Below, in pieces: positions 28,333-37,803 of a stretch of 64,000 nt of DNA. Source of the DNA: Morganella morganii. GTDB taxonomy: Bacteria > Pseudomonadota > Gammaproteobacteria > Enterobacterales > Enterobacteriaceae. A model generated the notes under the pieces. The model made no database searches. It was given only the letters and a program-made list of their open reading frames with translations, and was not told the DNA's origin. The DNA lies in the NCBI RefSeq assembly GCF_019243775.1, contig NZ_CP069157.1, positions 2,403,418-2,467,417 on the forward strand. The letters run 5' to 3'. Positions within the stretch are counted from its first letter, which is position 1, and each line of letters opens with the position of its first letter. A program made the translations under genes and the position numbers.

Positions 28333-29739
28333 ATGAGCAAACACGAAACGTCATCCGCGCCTCCGGCGCATGACCACGATTTTATGTTTACGCCCATACC
28401 GATGACACACCGCCGCGAGACCTGGAAACAGGTACTGGTCTGGATAGGTTTCGGTTATGTGGCAACCGGGTTATTTATCGGCGGGGCCCTGGCTGGGGCC
28501 AACGGCGGACCGGGAATGTCATTCCCGATGGCGCTGCTGGCTATCGCCATCGGGATGGGATTGTTGTTTATTCTCACCTCACTGCTCGGCATTATGGCGC
28601 AACGCACCGGGCTGAGCCTGGCGCTGATCAGCCGTTTTTCCTATGGCCGTTTCGGTGCGAACCTGCCGATGATTGCGATGGGGCTGCTGACCCTCGGCTG
28701 GTTTGCGGCGATCACCGGGATGGTCGGGGATATCTGGGGCACGTTCCTGGGCAATCCCAGCGGGATCATTGTCTTTAACCCGGCAGAGCACGGCTACAAC
28801 GGTGTGCCGATCACCCTGGAAGTCTTTCTTTCCTGTGTCATCGCCGGTCTGCTGTTTACGTACACTTCACTGCACGGCATGAAAGGACTGGAAATTATCG
28901 CCATTCCGGTATCGCCAATTATTATGATTATCGCCGTTATCACCGGTTATGCGATGTTGCAGGAGGGCGGCGGGTTATCGGTCTTTATTGAGAATTCCAA
29001 CCGCAATGAAGGGCTGATGCTCTCCACCGCGATCACGATGGTGGTCGGCAGCTGGATTGCCGGGGCGGTGATGGGCGTGGATCTGTTCCGCTTTAATAAG
29101 AGTATTTCTGCGGTATTCTGGGGATCGGCAGCCTGTTTTATTTTCACCAACCCGCTGCTCAATGTGGTCGGTTATATCGGCACCATGACGGTCGGGATGC
29201 CGAACTACATTACCTGGATGATCGAGAAAAGCTTCCTGCTGGCGCTGATCGGGGTGATCACCTGGACACTGTCACTGTGGACCACCAACGATGCGGAACT
29301 CTACTGTAACTCGCTCTATACCGGGCCGGTGCTGGATTCCGTTGGTGTGAAAGTGAATAAAAACGTCCTGATCCTGACCACGGGGATTATCGGCACCGTG
29401 CTGGGGGCTATCGGTTTTTACCAGATCTTCTTTGCTGATTTTATTAACTATCTCGGCATTATGGCACCGCCGCTGGCCGGGCCGCTGCTGGCGGATTACT
29501 ACATCACCCGCAAATGCCGCTACGACATCACACAGATTAACAATCAGCCGAAATACAATTACGCCGGAGTGATCAGTGCGCTGGCCGGGATGGCTTCCGG
29601 TCTGGTGATGGCACTGAACAATATTCTGTCTGACTGGCCGACCGGCCTGCTGGCATTAGTTATTACCGTTATTATTTATCTGATATTGCATCCGCTGCTG
29701 GCGGCAAAAGCCACCTCACCGGCCACAGGGAGATCATAA
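28333..29739 (+). CDS. NCS1 family permease (CodB-like)
   Basis: 468 residues with about twelve membrane segments. RRETWKQVLVWIGFGYVATGLFIGG, RFSYGRFGANLP and the internal MGVDLFRFNKS loop identify the nucleobase:cation symporter-1 family. GGGAGATCATAATG links it to the next gene: its stop codon overlaps the start of the creatininase gene by one base. The partner suggests transport of a cyclic amide or pyrimidine breakdown product rather than cytosine, which is inference. Confidence 0.82.
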   Translation: MSKHETSSAPPAHDHDFMFTPIPMTHRRETWKQVLVWIGFGYVATGLFIGGALAGANGGPGMSFPMALLAIAIGMGLLFILTSLLGIMAQRTGLSLALISRFSYGRFGANLPMIAMGLLTLGWFAAITGMVGDIWGTFLGNPSGIIVFNPAEHGYNGVPITLEVFLSCVIAGLLFTYTSLHGMKGLEIIAIPVSPIIMIIAVITGYAMLQEGGGLSVFIENSNRNEGLMLSTAITMVVGSWIAGAVMGVDLFRFNKSISAVFWGSAACFIFTNPLLNVVGYIGTMTVGMPNYITWMIEKSFLLALIGVITWTLSLWTTNDAELYCNSLYTGPVLDSVGVKVNKNVLILTTGIIGTVLGAIGFYQIFFADFINYLGIMAPPLAGPLLADYYITRKCRYDITQINNQPKYNYAGVISALAGMASGLVMALNNILSDWPTGLLALVITVIIYLILHPLLAAKATSPATGRS

Positions 29740-30452
29740 TGAAAAAAGTTTATCTGAATGAGTTCACCACTGAAGAGCTGAAAAACCGGTTCGATAAGGG
29801 CGAAATCGACAGTGCCATTACCATTTTCGGCAGCTGTGAGAGCCACGGCCCGCATCTGCCGCTCGGTCCGGATCTGTTTGTGCCGGAAGCCGTCGCCCGC
29901 CGTGCGGCACAGCGTTTATCCCGCACGATTGTGGTACCGGGTGTGCCGTTCGGCACTTCCGCACACTATAACGGCACACCGATGGCAATTAACATCCGCT
30001 TTGAAACAGTGATTGCGATTGCGGAAGATATGTTTGAGAGCCTGATTCAGTACGGCATCAAACACATTTTTGTCTTCAATGGTCACGACGGCAATATTCC
30101 GTCGCTGGATATCGCACAGCGGAATGTCAAAGCGCGTCATAAAGATGTGGTCTTTGCGTTCCTGCCGGCCTGGTGGTCCGTACTCGGCGGCCGTCTCGGG
30201 GAAAATTTCTTCCGTGAATGGAACGGTCTGGGGCATGGCGGTGAGGGAGAATCCTCCATTACCGCTGCGGTATGTCCTGATCTGTGCGACCTGAGCAAAG
30301 CGGTGCGCCAGATGCCGGAAGACAGCATCCGCCACGGCGATAATGTGCAGATTATGTGGGATATCACCGAGGTTTCAGTGACAGGTGCCACCGGCGATCC
30401 GACTTACGCCAGTATTGAGAAAGGCGAAAAAAATGCTGGATGCCCTGACTGA
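29739..30452 (+). CDS. Creatininase-family amidohydrolase, C-terminus frameshifted
   Basis: 237 residues as read. Metal ligands of the family are present: GSCESHGPHLPLGPD, FGTSAHYNGTP, FNGHDGNIP and GHGGEGESS. After GDPTYASIEKGEK a run of seven A (30427-30433) shifts the frame and the protein ends after six residues; with six A it would continue as MLDALTDLVVESIEALEK to 30519, the usual family end. So the gene is complete but for one base, or truly truncated. It is coupled to the permease and likely opens a cyclic amide ring. Confidence 0.8.
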   Translation: MKKVYLNEFTTEELKNRFDKGEIDSAITIFGSCESHGPHLPLGPDLFVPEAVARRAAQRLSRTIVVPGVPFGTSAHYNGTPMAINIRFETVIAIAEDMFESLIQYGIKHIFVFNGHDGNIPSLDIAQRNVKARHKDVVFAFLPAWWSVLGGRLGENFFREWNGLGHGGEGESSITAAVCPDLCDLSKAVRQMPEDSIRHGDNVQIMWDITEVSVTGATGDPTYASIEKGEKNAGCPD

Positions 30453-30529
30453 CCTGGTGGTGGAAAGTATTGAGGCGCTGGAAAAAACCAACTGGAATTA
30501 TGATTTACGCGCTAAGTAAAGAGTAAGGA

Positions 30530-30553
30530 GCCCCGCAATGCGGGCCTTTTTTT
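30530..30553. terminator. Terminator of permease/creatininase operon
   Basis: GCCCCGC AAT GCGGGCC followed by seven T on the plus strand. It lies between convergent genes. Confidence 0.85.
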
Positions 30554-31293
30554 CAGAGTCCGGCAAATTCAGGGATTGGCGGTCGTCCGTGTGATTCCAG
30601 AAAATCCAGTACCCGGCGCGGGGTGACATTCAGGATGCGCGCTTCAGGAAACTCAATCTCCCGCAGCATAGTCACCACCCGCTTAAAATTACCCAGATAA
30701 CCGGCATAGTGGGAATCTGAGCCCAGTGAGATCCAGCCGCCGTGGTCACGCACCGCCTCAGCAATCGCACGGCAATTTTTCTCGCTGCCCGCCCGCGAAT
30801 GCAGAAATGAGGAGTTATTCATCTCCAGCGCCACATTGCACTCTTTTGCCGCCTGCACCACCGCATGAATATCCAGCGGATATTTCGGGTTTCCGGGATG
30901 GGTAATAATCTGCACTTTTCCGCTGCGGATAGTGGCGATCATCGCTTCGGTATTGGCGGCCTGCCCCTGCGGCTGCAACACCGGCTCGTGAAAACCGGCG
31001 AGGATAATATCCAGCTGCTGCGCCATTTTATCGGTGCAGTCCGTCTCTCCGGCCTGATTTTTAATATTAGCCTCAATACCGTACAGCAGCCCTGCACCGT
31101 TAATCATGCGCGGCAGAACCGGCATATTGGCAAAATGCCACGGATGCGGCCCGTCCGCCATTTCCGGCCCGTGGTCGGTGATCGCAAACAGGGTTATTCC
31201 TTTCTCCGCCGCTTCGGTAAAATATTCACGGACGGTACTATAAGCATGGGTACTGGCAACCGTATGGGCATGTAAATCAACCGGATATATCAC
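30553..31293 (-). CDS. ycdX: PHP-domain phosphatase YcdX-like
   Basis: 246 residues with trinuclear zinc PHP motifs [28 protein letters not shown] and SLGSDSHYA. Similarity to E. coli YcdX is strong over the whole length ([31 protein letters not shown]). The start is the GTG at 31293, nine bases after AAGGAG; the longer frame to 31320 is not needed. YcdX is a phosphatase linked to swarming in E. coli. Confidence 0.9.
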   Translation of the reverse strand: MIYPVDLHAHTVASTHAYSTVREYFTEAAEKGITLFAITDHGPEMADGPHPWHFANMPVLPRMINGAGLLYGIEANIKNQAGETDCTDKMAQQLDIILAGFHEPVLQPQGQAANTEAMIATIRSGKVQIITHPGNPKYPLDIHAVVQAAKECNVALEMNNSSFLHSRAGSEKNCRAIAEAVRDHGGWISLGSDSHYAGYLGNFKRVVTMLREIEFPEARILNVTPRRVLDFLESHGRPPIPEFAGL

Positions 31294-31396
31294 TCTGCTC
31301 TCCTTTCTGCGGTTAAGCACCTCTTAACCCTATCAGATTCTGAAACGGGTCTTCAACCCGGCACACGGATTAACACACTGGCGGGTGTCAGGGTTA

Positions 31397-31891
31397 TCAT
31401 GCACTTTTTCCGTTCTGTAACAGCTGTTCAATCAGCGCGGGCAGTTCCGGATGGTCTTCATGCCAGACCGTGATCCCGTTTGTCTCAAACAGCGCCGTTG
31501 CCACACCGTTGCCGGATTTAAGCGTGCCGTCAAATGCGCCGCTGTAGAGCAGACCGCTGCCGCAGGACGGACTATTGGCTTTCAGGATCACATGTGTGAT
31601 ATTGCGTTGTTGCAGATGCTCCAGTGCCCGCAGTGCGCCCTGTTTAAAGGCATCTGTGACATCTTCGCCGTCACTGCCGGTAACCCGGGCGGTGCCCGCC
31701 CAGACATCACAGCCCTCACCGCCGGTGATTTCCGCCGGGGCGCGGGGCACCGGCAGACCGCCGAGGATTTCAGGGCATACCGGAACCGCCATTCCACTGT
31801 TCTGCAGCGCTTTCAGCGGGGCATATAATTTATGGCTGCCGTCGTAACGGACTGCTTCACCTGTCAGACAGGCACTGATTGCAATCATCAT
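31397..31891 (-). CDS. DUF523 family protein
   Basis: 164 residues. SACLTGEAVRYDG, CPEILGGLPVPRAPAEI and LKANSPSCGSG are the DUF523 signature with conserved Cys residues that suggest a metal or Fe-S site. Function unknown. Two adjacent ATG codons (31891, 31888) follow a weak GGCGAG binding site; the longer frame to 32023 lacks conservation and overlaps the divergent gene. Confidence 0.8.
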   Translation of the reverse strand: MMIAISACLTGEAVRYDGSHKLYAPLKALQNSGMAVPVCPEILGGLPVPRAPAEITGGEGCDVWAGTARVTGSDGEDVTDAFKQGALRALEHLQQRNITHVILKANSPSCGSGLLYSGAFDGTLKSGNGVATALFETNGITVWHEDHPELPALIEQLLQNGKSA

Positions 31892-32048
31892 ATTCTCGCC
31901 GTGTTTACCGGTATAATTCAGATAGTGATAATCAATACCTGATAGTAAATAACTTATGAGCGCGGGACAAGCCGGGCAGATGTCTCCTTTTGCCGGAAAA
32001 AATGCTAAACTCTGCACGATCACCTATTTAACCGGAGTATACCTCTTT

Positions 32049-32618
32049 ATGCACGCACCCACCCCGTCAGAAAAACCGGTGTTATCCGTTTTTGATTTTG
32101 ACGGCACGCTGACCCGCCGTGACAGCTTTGTTCCTTTCCTGCGTTTTGCCTTCGGGAAACGTGTTTTTTCCCTGCGGATGCTGCGTCTGGTTCTGCCGAC
32201 ACTGCGCTGCTTCTCACGTAAACTGACCCGCGACGAGCTGAAAGAAGTGCTGATCACCACCTTTCTGACCGGTACCGATGCCCGCTGGGTGGAGAAAAAA
32301 GCACAGGAATTTTGTGAACGTTACTGGCATAAGATGATGCGCCCGGAAGGTCTGCGCGCGGTGGCAGCGGAAATTGCATCGGGTGCGGAAGTCACACTCT
32401 GTTCGGCATCCCCGGAGCTGGTGCTGCGGCCGTTTACAGAGCGACTGGGGATCAAGCTTATCGGCACTCAGCTGGAAGAGAAAGACGGCATTCTGACCGG
32501 GAAAATCAACGGCAACAACTGCCGCTGCGGCCAGAAAATTGCCCGGCTGCAACAGGTTTACGGCGATTTATCCGCTTACCATATGCGTGCCTGGGGCGAT
32601 TCACGGGGGGGATTATGA
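32049..32618 (+). CDS. HAD-IB family phosphatase, C-terminus frameshifted
   Basis: 189 residues as read. FDFDGTLTRRDSF is the HAD nucleophile motif, CSASPELVL is motif II, and the distal AWGDS is the last motif. At a run of seven G (32605-32611) the frame leaves the conserved GDSRGDYELL pattern; with six G it continues as YELLYAAGEPHWRHF to a stop at 32712, giving about 220 residues. This subfamily includes phosphoserine-phosphatase-like lipid or sugar phosphatases. Start at 32049 fits the family. Confidence 0.8.
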   Translation: MHAPTPSEKPVLSVFDFDGTLTRRDSFVPFLRFAFGKRVFSLRMLRLVLPTLRCFSRKLTRDELKEVLITTFLTGTDARWVEKKAQEFCERYWHKMMRPEGLRAVAAEIASGAEVTLCSASPELVLRPFTERLGIKLIGTQLEEKDGILTGKINGNNCRCGQKIARLQQVYGDLSAYHMRAWGDSRGGL

Positions 32619-32712
32619 GCTGCTGTATGCCGCAGGCGAACCTCACTGGCGCCATTTTCACCGCAATCCGGCGAAATATGAAAAACGCCGCAAACAGTTT
32701 TCATCCCGCTGA

Positions 32713-32743
32713 AAACAAAAACGGGCTGTATCATACAGCCCGT
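32713..32743 (-). terminator. Terminator on the minus strand after the chimeric gene
   Basis: ACGGGCTGTA and TACAGCCCGT (32721-32743) form a perfect 10-bp stem; on the minus strand it is followed by TTTTTGTTTT. It also lies between convergent genes. Confidence 0.82.
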
Positions 32744-32761
32744 CAATAATCACAGCGGCCG

Positions 32762-33073
32762 TTATTTCGGCATTTGCTGTTCCATCATAGCTTTAGCCCG
32801 GGCTAACGCATCAATACCCTGTTTACAGGCTGCATCCTGTGCATCAGCTGGTAATTCCATAAACTGCTTTTTGAAGTGATAATGCAGCACGCCGTAACCG
32901 GCAATTTTGCCTTCACGCCGCAGCACAAAACAGACTTTCTGCTCAATCCAGCTCCGGATCACCTCACAGCGTTGCGGCTCCTGTGCCGCAACGGTATCAA
33001 GGGCAATTAACGCCGTGAGATCCTGTTCCGTTGCCGGGGATATTTCCCCGGCGCTCCGGTTATTTGTCATCAT
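32762..33073 (-). CDS. Small chimeric ORF: GNAT N-terminus joined to DUF5339-like end
   Basis: 103 residues. Residues 1-66 read like the first half of a GNAT acetyltransferase (SPATEQDLTALIALDTVA, KVCFVLRREGKIAGYGVLHYHF). The acetyl-CoA loop is absent; the last 37 residues (KKQFMELPADAQDAACKQGI and KAMMEQQMPK) resemble the C-terminus of DUF5339-type small periplasmic proteins. It looks like a deletion fusion near 32875. It starts six bases before the nifJ stop side (33079), directly downstream of nifJ. Probably not functional as acetyltransferase. Confidence 0.5.
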   Translation of the reverse strand: MMTNNRSAGEISPATEQDLTALIALDTVAAQEPQRCEVIRSWIEQKVCFVLRREGKIAGYGVLHYHFKKQFMELPADAQDAACKQGIDALARAKAMMEQQMPK

Positions 33074-33078
33074 GACGT

Positions 33079-36000
33079 TCAGGCATCCTCCTGAACAATG
33101 CCGGTTCCGGCCGGTTCAGATTTCTGTGAGGCCAGCAATTCAAGCAGTGCATACTGTTTTGCCGTCCGTTGTTCCGCTTTTTCCGCCAGAACAGCGGCTC
33201 TCGCCGGGTCACTACTGCTGAGGCGGTTAAAACGCTGCTCCTGATGCATCACCTCCGCCAGGGATTGTGACGGCGGACGGGAATCCAGTACCAGCGGCGC
33301 TTTGCCGGTTCCGTCACGACGCGGATCAAACCGGTACAGCGGCCAGAACCCGCTGGCGGTCAGGGCTTTCATCTGGTCGTAACTGAATGCCAGATCATAA
33401 CCATGCTCCTCACACGGGCTGTAGGCAATAATCAGGGACGGGCCGGGATAGGATTCCGCTTCCTGAATCGCTTTCACCGTCTGATTCATCTGTGCGCCGA
33501 TGGCTATCTGTGCCACATACACATTGCCGTACATCATCATGGACACGCCCAGATCCTTGCGGGATTTGCCTTTACCCTCCTCCCCGAATTTAGTGACGGC
33601 TCCCATCGGTGTCGCTTTTGATTGCTGGCCGCCGGTGTTGGAGTAACACTGGGTATCGAGCACCAGCACATTGACATTCTCACCGCTGCTCAGCACATGG
33701 TCGAGCCCGCCAAAGCCGATATCATAAGCCCAGCCGTCACCGCCGATCAGCCAGACGGATTTCGGCAGAAGGTAATGCGCATCCTCTGACAGCTCACGGG
33801 CTCGCGGATCCGGGTTATCCGCCAGTAATGTCCGCAGTTCCGTGATAGCCGCACGTTTTTCATCCGCAGACAGTGTCTCATCCGCCAGCCGCTGCCGTAA
33901 TTCATCAGGCAGTTGGGCCGCAAAGGTCATCAGCAGACGTTTCACCCGTTTTTTGTGCTGGTCAGCCGTCAGGCGGAACCCCAGCCCGAACTCGGCATTA
34001 TCCTCAAACAGCGAGTTGGCCCAGGCCGGACCGCGTCCCTCTTTATTGGTGGTGTACGGCGTGGTCGGCAGGTTACCGCCGTAAATAGAAGAGCAACCGG
34101 TGGCATTGGCGATCAGCAGTTGTTCGCCGTACAACTGGGTCAGCAGTTTGATATACGGCGTTTCACCGCAGCCCGCACAGGCGCCGGAGAATTCAAACAG
34201 CGGCGTGATAAGTTGTGATGTCCGGATATCAATGCGCTCAAGCTGGGATGCGGGAGTGTCCGGCAGTTGCAGGAAGAAATCAAAGTTGGCTTTTTCCTCT
34301 GCCAGATGCGCCAGCCGCGGCTGCATATTAATGGCGCGGACGGACGGATCCTCCCGGTCTTTTGCCGGGCAGACCTCATAACAGAGATTACAGCCGGTGC
34401 AATCCTCCGGGGCGACCTGAAGGACATAATCCATCCCTTTCATATCGCGGGATTTAACCGGCAGACGCTGCAGTGTATCCGGTGCACCGCTGAAATCCGC
34501 GGGATCGGCCACTTTGGCGCGGATAGCCGCATGCGGACAGGCCGCGACACAATAGTTGCACTGGGTACAGAGAGACGGTTTCCAGATGGGGATCATCTCT
34601 GCGATATTGCGTTTTTCCCAGCGGGTGGTGCCGGAAGGCCAGGTGCCGTCCGGCGGGAATGCCGATACCGGCAGGGCATCGCCGCGTCCGGCCAGCATCA
34701 TGGCGGTGACGGTTTTGACAAAGTCCGGCGCGTTATCCGGCACGACCGGCGGACGCGGCTGACTGTGCGGATCCACTGCCTGTAACGGCACGCGGTGCAG
34801 TGCTTCCGGGGTGCGGGCTATCGCCATCAGGTTATCCTGAACGACACTTTCCCCTTTTTTGCTGTAGCTGCGGATGATCGCCTGCTGTAAATAAGACTGA
34901 ATTTCCGCCGCCGGTAACAGAGCGGTCAGATGGAAAAACGCCATCTGCATAACGGTATTAATCCGCGCACCGAGGCGGCATTCACGGGCAATGCGGTAGG
35001 CGTTGATAACATACAGCTGCGCCTGTTTCTCCGCCAGAATCGCCTGAACATCCTGCGGGATATGGTGCCAGACCTCATCCGCCGGATACGGGCTGTTGAG
35101 CAGGAAAATCCCGCCCGGCGCCAGTTTTTCCGCCATTTCATATTTGTCGAGGAACTGCCACTGATGACAGGCAATAAAATCCGCCTGCCGGATCAGATAG
35201 GTAGCGCGGATCGGCTGTTCGCTGATGCGCAGATGAGAAACGGTAAGGCCGCCCGCCTTTTTCGAGTCATAGACAAAAAAGCCCTGGGCGTAATTATCTG
35301 TGTGACTGCCGAGGATCTGAATGGCATTTTTGGCCGCCGAAACCGTACCGTCACTGCCCAGCCCGTAAAACAGCGCACTGAGGCGGTGTGTGACCGGCAG
35401 CTCCGCCGGAACCGGTGCCAGGGACAGCCCGGTGACATCATCAATAATACCGGACGTAAAGCGGCGTTTCGGCGAGGTTAACGTCAGTTCGCGGAAAATC
35501 GCCATCACACAGTCCGGGTCAAACTCTTTGGATGACAGCCCGTAGCGTCCGCCGATAATACGCGGCAGCTGTGCCCGTTCCCCGTTCTGATACGCTTCGG
35601 CAAAGGCGGTCATCACATCCAGATAGAGCGGCTCCGCCTGGGCACCCGCTTCTTTGGTCCGGTCGAGCACAGCAATGTGCTGCACACTGTCCGGAATGGT
35701 ATCGAGGAAATGCTGTGCGGAGAACGGCCGGTAGAGATGCACTTCCAGCACGCCGACTTTTTCGCCCTGCGCAATCAGTTTGTCTGCCACTTCCTCCGCC
35801 GGACCTGCGGCAGATCCCATCAGGATAATCAGGCGCTCTGCCTGCGGATGTCCGTAATACGTAAACGGCTGATAATAACGGCCTGTCACCTCACCAAATG
35901 CAGCCATCGCATCCGTCACATGCTGATAAACCGCGTCATACCACGGGTTAGTCGCCTCACGGGCCTGGAAATAGGTATCCGGATTGGCAGATGTGCCGCG

Positions 36001-36654
36001 TATTACCGGATGTTCCGGCGATAGTGCTCTGTCGCGGTGAGCGCGGATCGCCTCTGCCGGGATCAGTCTGCTCAGCTCCGCACGGCTGACAGCAATAATT
36101 TTGTTCATCTCATGAGAGGTACGGAAACCATCAAAGAAATGAATAAACGGCACGCGGCTGTTCAGTGTGGCTATCTGTGAAATCACCGCAAAGTCCTGAG
36201 CCTGCTGGACGCTGTTGGCACACAGCAGAGCACAGCCGGTCTGACGCACCGCCATCACATCCGAGTGATCGCCGAAAATAGAAAGGGCGTGAGTCGCGAC
36301 CGTCCGCGCCGCCACATGCAGGACAAACGGGATCAGCTGACCGGCGATTTTATACAGGGACGGGATCATCAGCAGCAATCCCTGGGAGGACGTGAAAGTG
36401 GTCGACAATGCGCCGGTCTGAAGTGCGCCGTGAACGGTGGCAATGGCTCCGCCCTCTGACTGCATTTCCATCATGCGCGGGACATCGCCCCACAAATTGG
36501 GTTCCCCGGTCGCGGACCAGTGGTCAGCATATTCGGCCATGGTGGAACTCGGGGTAATAGGATAGATGGCGATCACTTCATTCAGCTGATACGCCATCCG
36601 GGCCACCGCCTGATTGGCATCAGTGGTGATCATGCTATGTATTTCGTTACTCAC
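33079..36654 (-). CDS. nifJ: Pyruvate:ferredoxin (flavodoxin) oxidoreductase
   Basis: 1,191 residues, single-chain PFOR close to E. coli YdbK over its whole length. Order: pyruvate/TPP pyrimidine domain (VIAIYPITPSSTMAE), domain II-III, a two-cluster ferredoxin domain (CTQCNYCVAACP near 690 and CTGCNLCYEVCP near 745), then the TPP-binding domain with GDGWAYDIGFGGLDH and CYSNTGGQ. It oxidises pyruvate to acetyl-CoA and reduces flavodoxin or ferredoxin. The start is the GTG at 36654 after AAGGG; ATG at 36669 and 36633 are alternatives. It is the last large gene of the yjiM-yjiL-DUF3343 series on this strand, 97 bases downstream. Confidence 0.95.
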   Translation of the reverse strand: MSNEIHSMITTDANQAVARMAYQLNEVIAIYPITPSSTMAEYADHWSATGEPNLWGDVPRMMEMQSEGGAIATVHGALQTGALSTTFTSSQGLLLMIPSLYKIAGQLIPFVLHVAARTVATHALSIFGDHSDVMAVRQTGCALLCANSVQQAQDFAVISQIATLNSRVPFIHFFDGFRTSHEMNKIIAVSRAELSRLIPAEAIRAHRDRALSPEHPVIRGTSANPDTYFQAREATNPWYDAVYQHVTDAMAAFGEVTGRYYQPFTYYGHPQAERLIILMGSAAGPAEEVADKLIAQGEKVGVLEVHLYRPFSAQHFLDTIPDSVQHIAVLDRTKEAGAQAEPLYLDVMTAFAEAYQNGERAQLPRIIGGRYGLSSKEFDPDCVMAIFRELTLTSPKRRFTSGIIDDVTGLSLAPVPAELPVTHRLSALFYGLGSDGTVSAAKNAIQILGSHTDNYAQGFFVYDSKKAGGLTVSHLRISEQPIRATYLIRQADFIACHQWQFLDKYEMAEKLAPGGIFLLNSPYPADEVWHHIPQDVQAILAEKQAQLYVINAYRIARECRLGARINTVMQMAFFHLTALLPAAEIQSYLQQAIIRSYSKKGESVVQDNLMAIARTPEALHRVPLQAVDPHSQPRPPVVPDNAPDFVKTVTAMMLAGRGDALPVSAFPPDGTWPSGTTRWEKRNIAEMIPIWKPSLCTQCNYCVAACPHAAIRAKVADPADFSGAPDTLQRLPVKSRDMKGMDYVLQVAPEDCTGCNLCYEVCPAKDREDPSVRAINMQPRLAHLAEEKANFDFFLQLPDTPASQLERIDIRTSQLITPLFEFSGACAGCGETPYIKLLTQLYGEQLLIANATGCSSIYGGNLPTTPYTTNKEGRGPAWANSLFEDNAEFGLGFRLTADQHKKRVKRLLMTFAAQLPDELRQRLADETLSADEKRAAITELRTLLADNPDPRARELSEDAHYLLPKSVWLIGGDGWAYDIGFGGLDHVLSSGENVNVLVLDTQCYSNTGGQQSKATPMGAVTKFGEEGKGKSRKDLGVSMMMYGNVYVAQIAIGAQMNQTVKAIQEAESYPGPSLIIAYSPCEEHGYDLAFSYDQMKALTASGFWPLYRFDPRRDGTGKAPLVLDSRPPSQSLAEVMHQEQRFNRLSSSDPARAAVLAEKAEQRTAKQYALLELLASQKSEPAGTGIVQEDA

Positions 36655-36751
36655 AATAAGACCCTTCATTTTTATTATTTTTTACAACATAACAGAATAA
36701 AAAATGCCGGATTATCGTGATTGTGGTTTGTTATCTGTCTGTAAGCGCGGT

Positions 36752-36994
36752 TTACTCCGCCGCCGTCAGTACATATTCCGCCGCTTCACAGCGGTATATT
36801 TCCGTGACCTGCGGACGGTCGCGCAGTGCCGGGAGTGAATCATCACTGACACTGAGGCGGATCCCCAGACCACAGGCTTTGCCCAGTGACGGCGGGATAT
36901 CCGTCACGGTGAAAGGCTGCCCGGCCGCTGTGAGATGCTTGCGCATCGCCACCACACCGAGCATATTTTCAAATAAAATCAGATAGTCATTCAT
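36752..36994 (-). CDS. DUF3343 domain protein
   Basis: 80 residues: MNDYLILFENMLGVVAMRKH, then GQPFTVTDIPPSLGKACGLGI with a conserved Cys. This small family usually lies beside 2-hydroxyacyl-CoA dehydratases or selenium-related genes and may deal with electron transfer or sulphur; its role is unknown. It overlaps the activase gene by four bases, so the two are translationally coupled. Confidence 0.8.
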   Translation of the reverse strand: MNDYLILFENMLGVVAMRKHLTAAGQPFTVTDIPPSLGKACGLGIRLSVSDDSLPALRDRPQVTEIYRCEAAEYVLTAAE

Positions 36995-37794
36995 GAACGG
37001 ATATCCCCGGAGGTCATGACGGCCTGTTTCTGTAACTGACGGATGCCGTAAATGGCCGCACCTATAGCACCGGCAAACTGCCCGTCCGGATGCGTGATAA
37101 CCTCCGCCCCCAGGTGCTGTGAAAGCCGCTCACAGAACGTCTGACTGCGGCTGACGCCGCCGCTGAACAGCACAGACGGCACAGTACTCAGCCGCTTGGC
37201 AAACCCGGCGGTACGTTGTGCCATTGAATTCACAATTCCCGACAGAATCGACTCCGGCTCCACCCCGGCAGATCGCAGGCTGATCACTTCCGATTCGGCA
37301 AAGACCGTACACATGCTGGAGATAGCATGCGGCTCAATCCCGCGGATGGTGTCATCCACCGCCGTGATATCGGTGCCGAGTGTCCGGCTGATCACATCCA
37401 GAAAACGCCCCGTCCCGGCGGCACATTTGTCGTTCATCAGAAAATCCGTGAGATGCCCCTGTTCATCAAGCCGGATCACCTTGCTGTCCTGGCCGCCGAT
37501 ATCAATGACCGTGCGGGTCTGCGGATGCAGCCAGCGCGCCCCGATACCGTGACAGGAGATTTCCGTGACCTGTTTGTCCGCAAAGTCCGCCAGCTTGCGG
37601 CCATAGCCGGTGAGGGTCAGATACGGTTTGGTGTCACATTCACCGCAGAGGGTTTCCCAGGCTTCCAGAATCGCGGACTGCGGCCGGAACGGAGTCGGGA
37701 TCAGGAAGCGGCGCAGGATCACGCCGCCGTCTTCATCACTGAACAAAATCCCTTTGGTGGCCGTCGAGCCCGAGTCAATACCGATACTCAGCAT
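36991..37794 (-). CDS. yjiL: 2-hydroxyacyl-CoA dehydratase activase (HgdC/YjiL)
   Basis: 267 residues of the ASKHA (actin-like ATPase) fold: GIDSGSTATKG is phosphate loop 1, DIGGQDSKVI is phosphate loop 2, and FSGGVSRS is the adenosine motif. The two cluster cysteines that hold one [4Fe-4S] between the two subunits are in NDKCAAGTGRF and SSMCTVFAESE. The protein uses ATP to push a low-potential electron into its dehydratase partner, here the product of the gene 10 bases upstream. AAGGAGG precedes the start. Confidence 0.93.
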   Translation of the reverse strand: MLSIGIDSGSTATKGILFSDEDGGVILRRFLIPTPFRPQSAILEAWETLCGECDTKPYLTLTGYGRKLADFADKQVTEISCHGIGARWLHPQTRTVIDIGGQDSKVIRLDEQGHLTDFLMNDKCAAGTGRFLDVISRTLGTDITAVDDTIRGIEPHAISSMCTVFAESEVISLRSAGVEPESILSGIVNSMAQRTAGFAKRLSTVPSVLFSGGVSRSQTFCERLSQHLGAEVITHPDGQFAGAIGAAIYGIRQLQKQAVMTSGDIRS

Positions 37795-37803
37795 GACGCC
37801 TCC

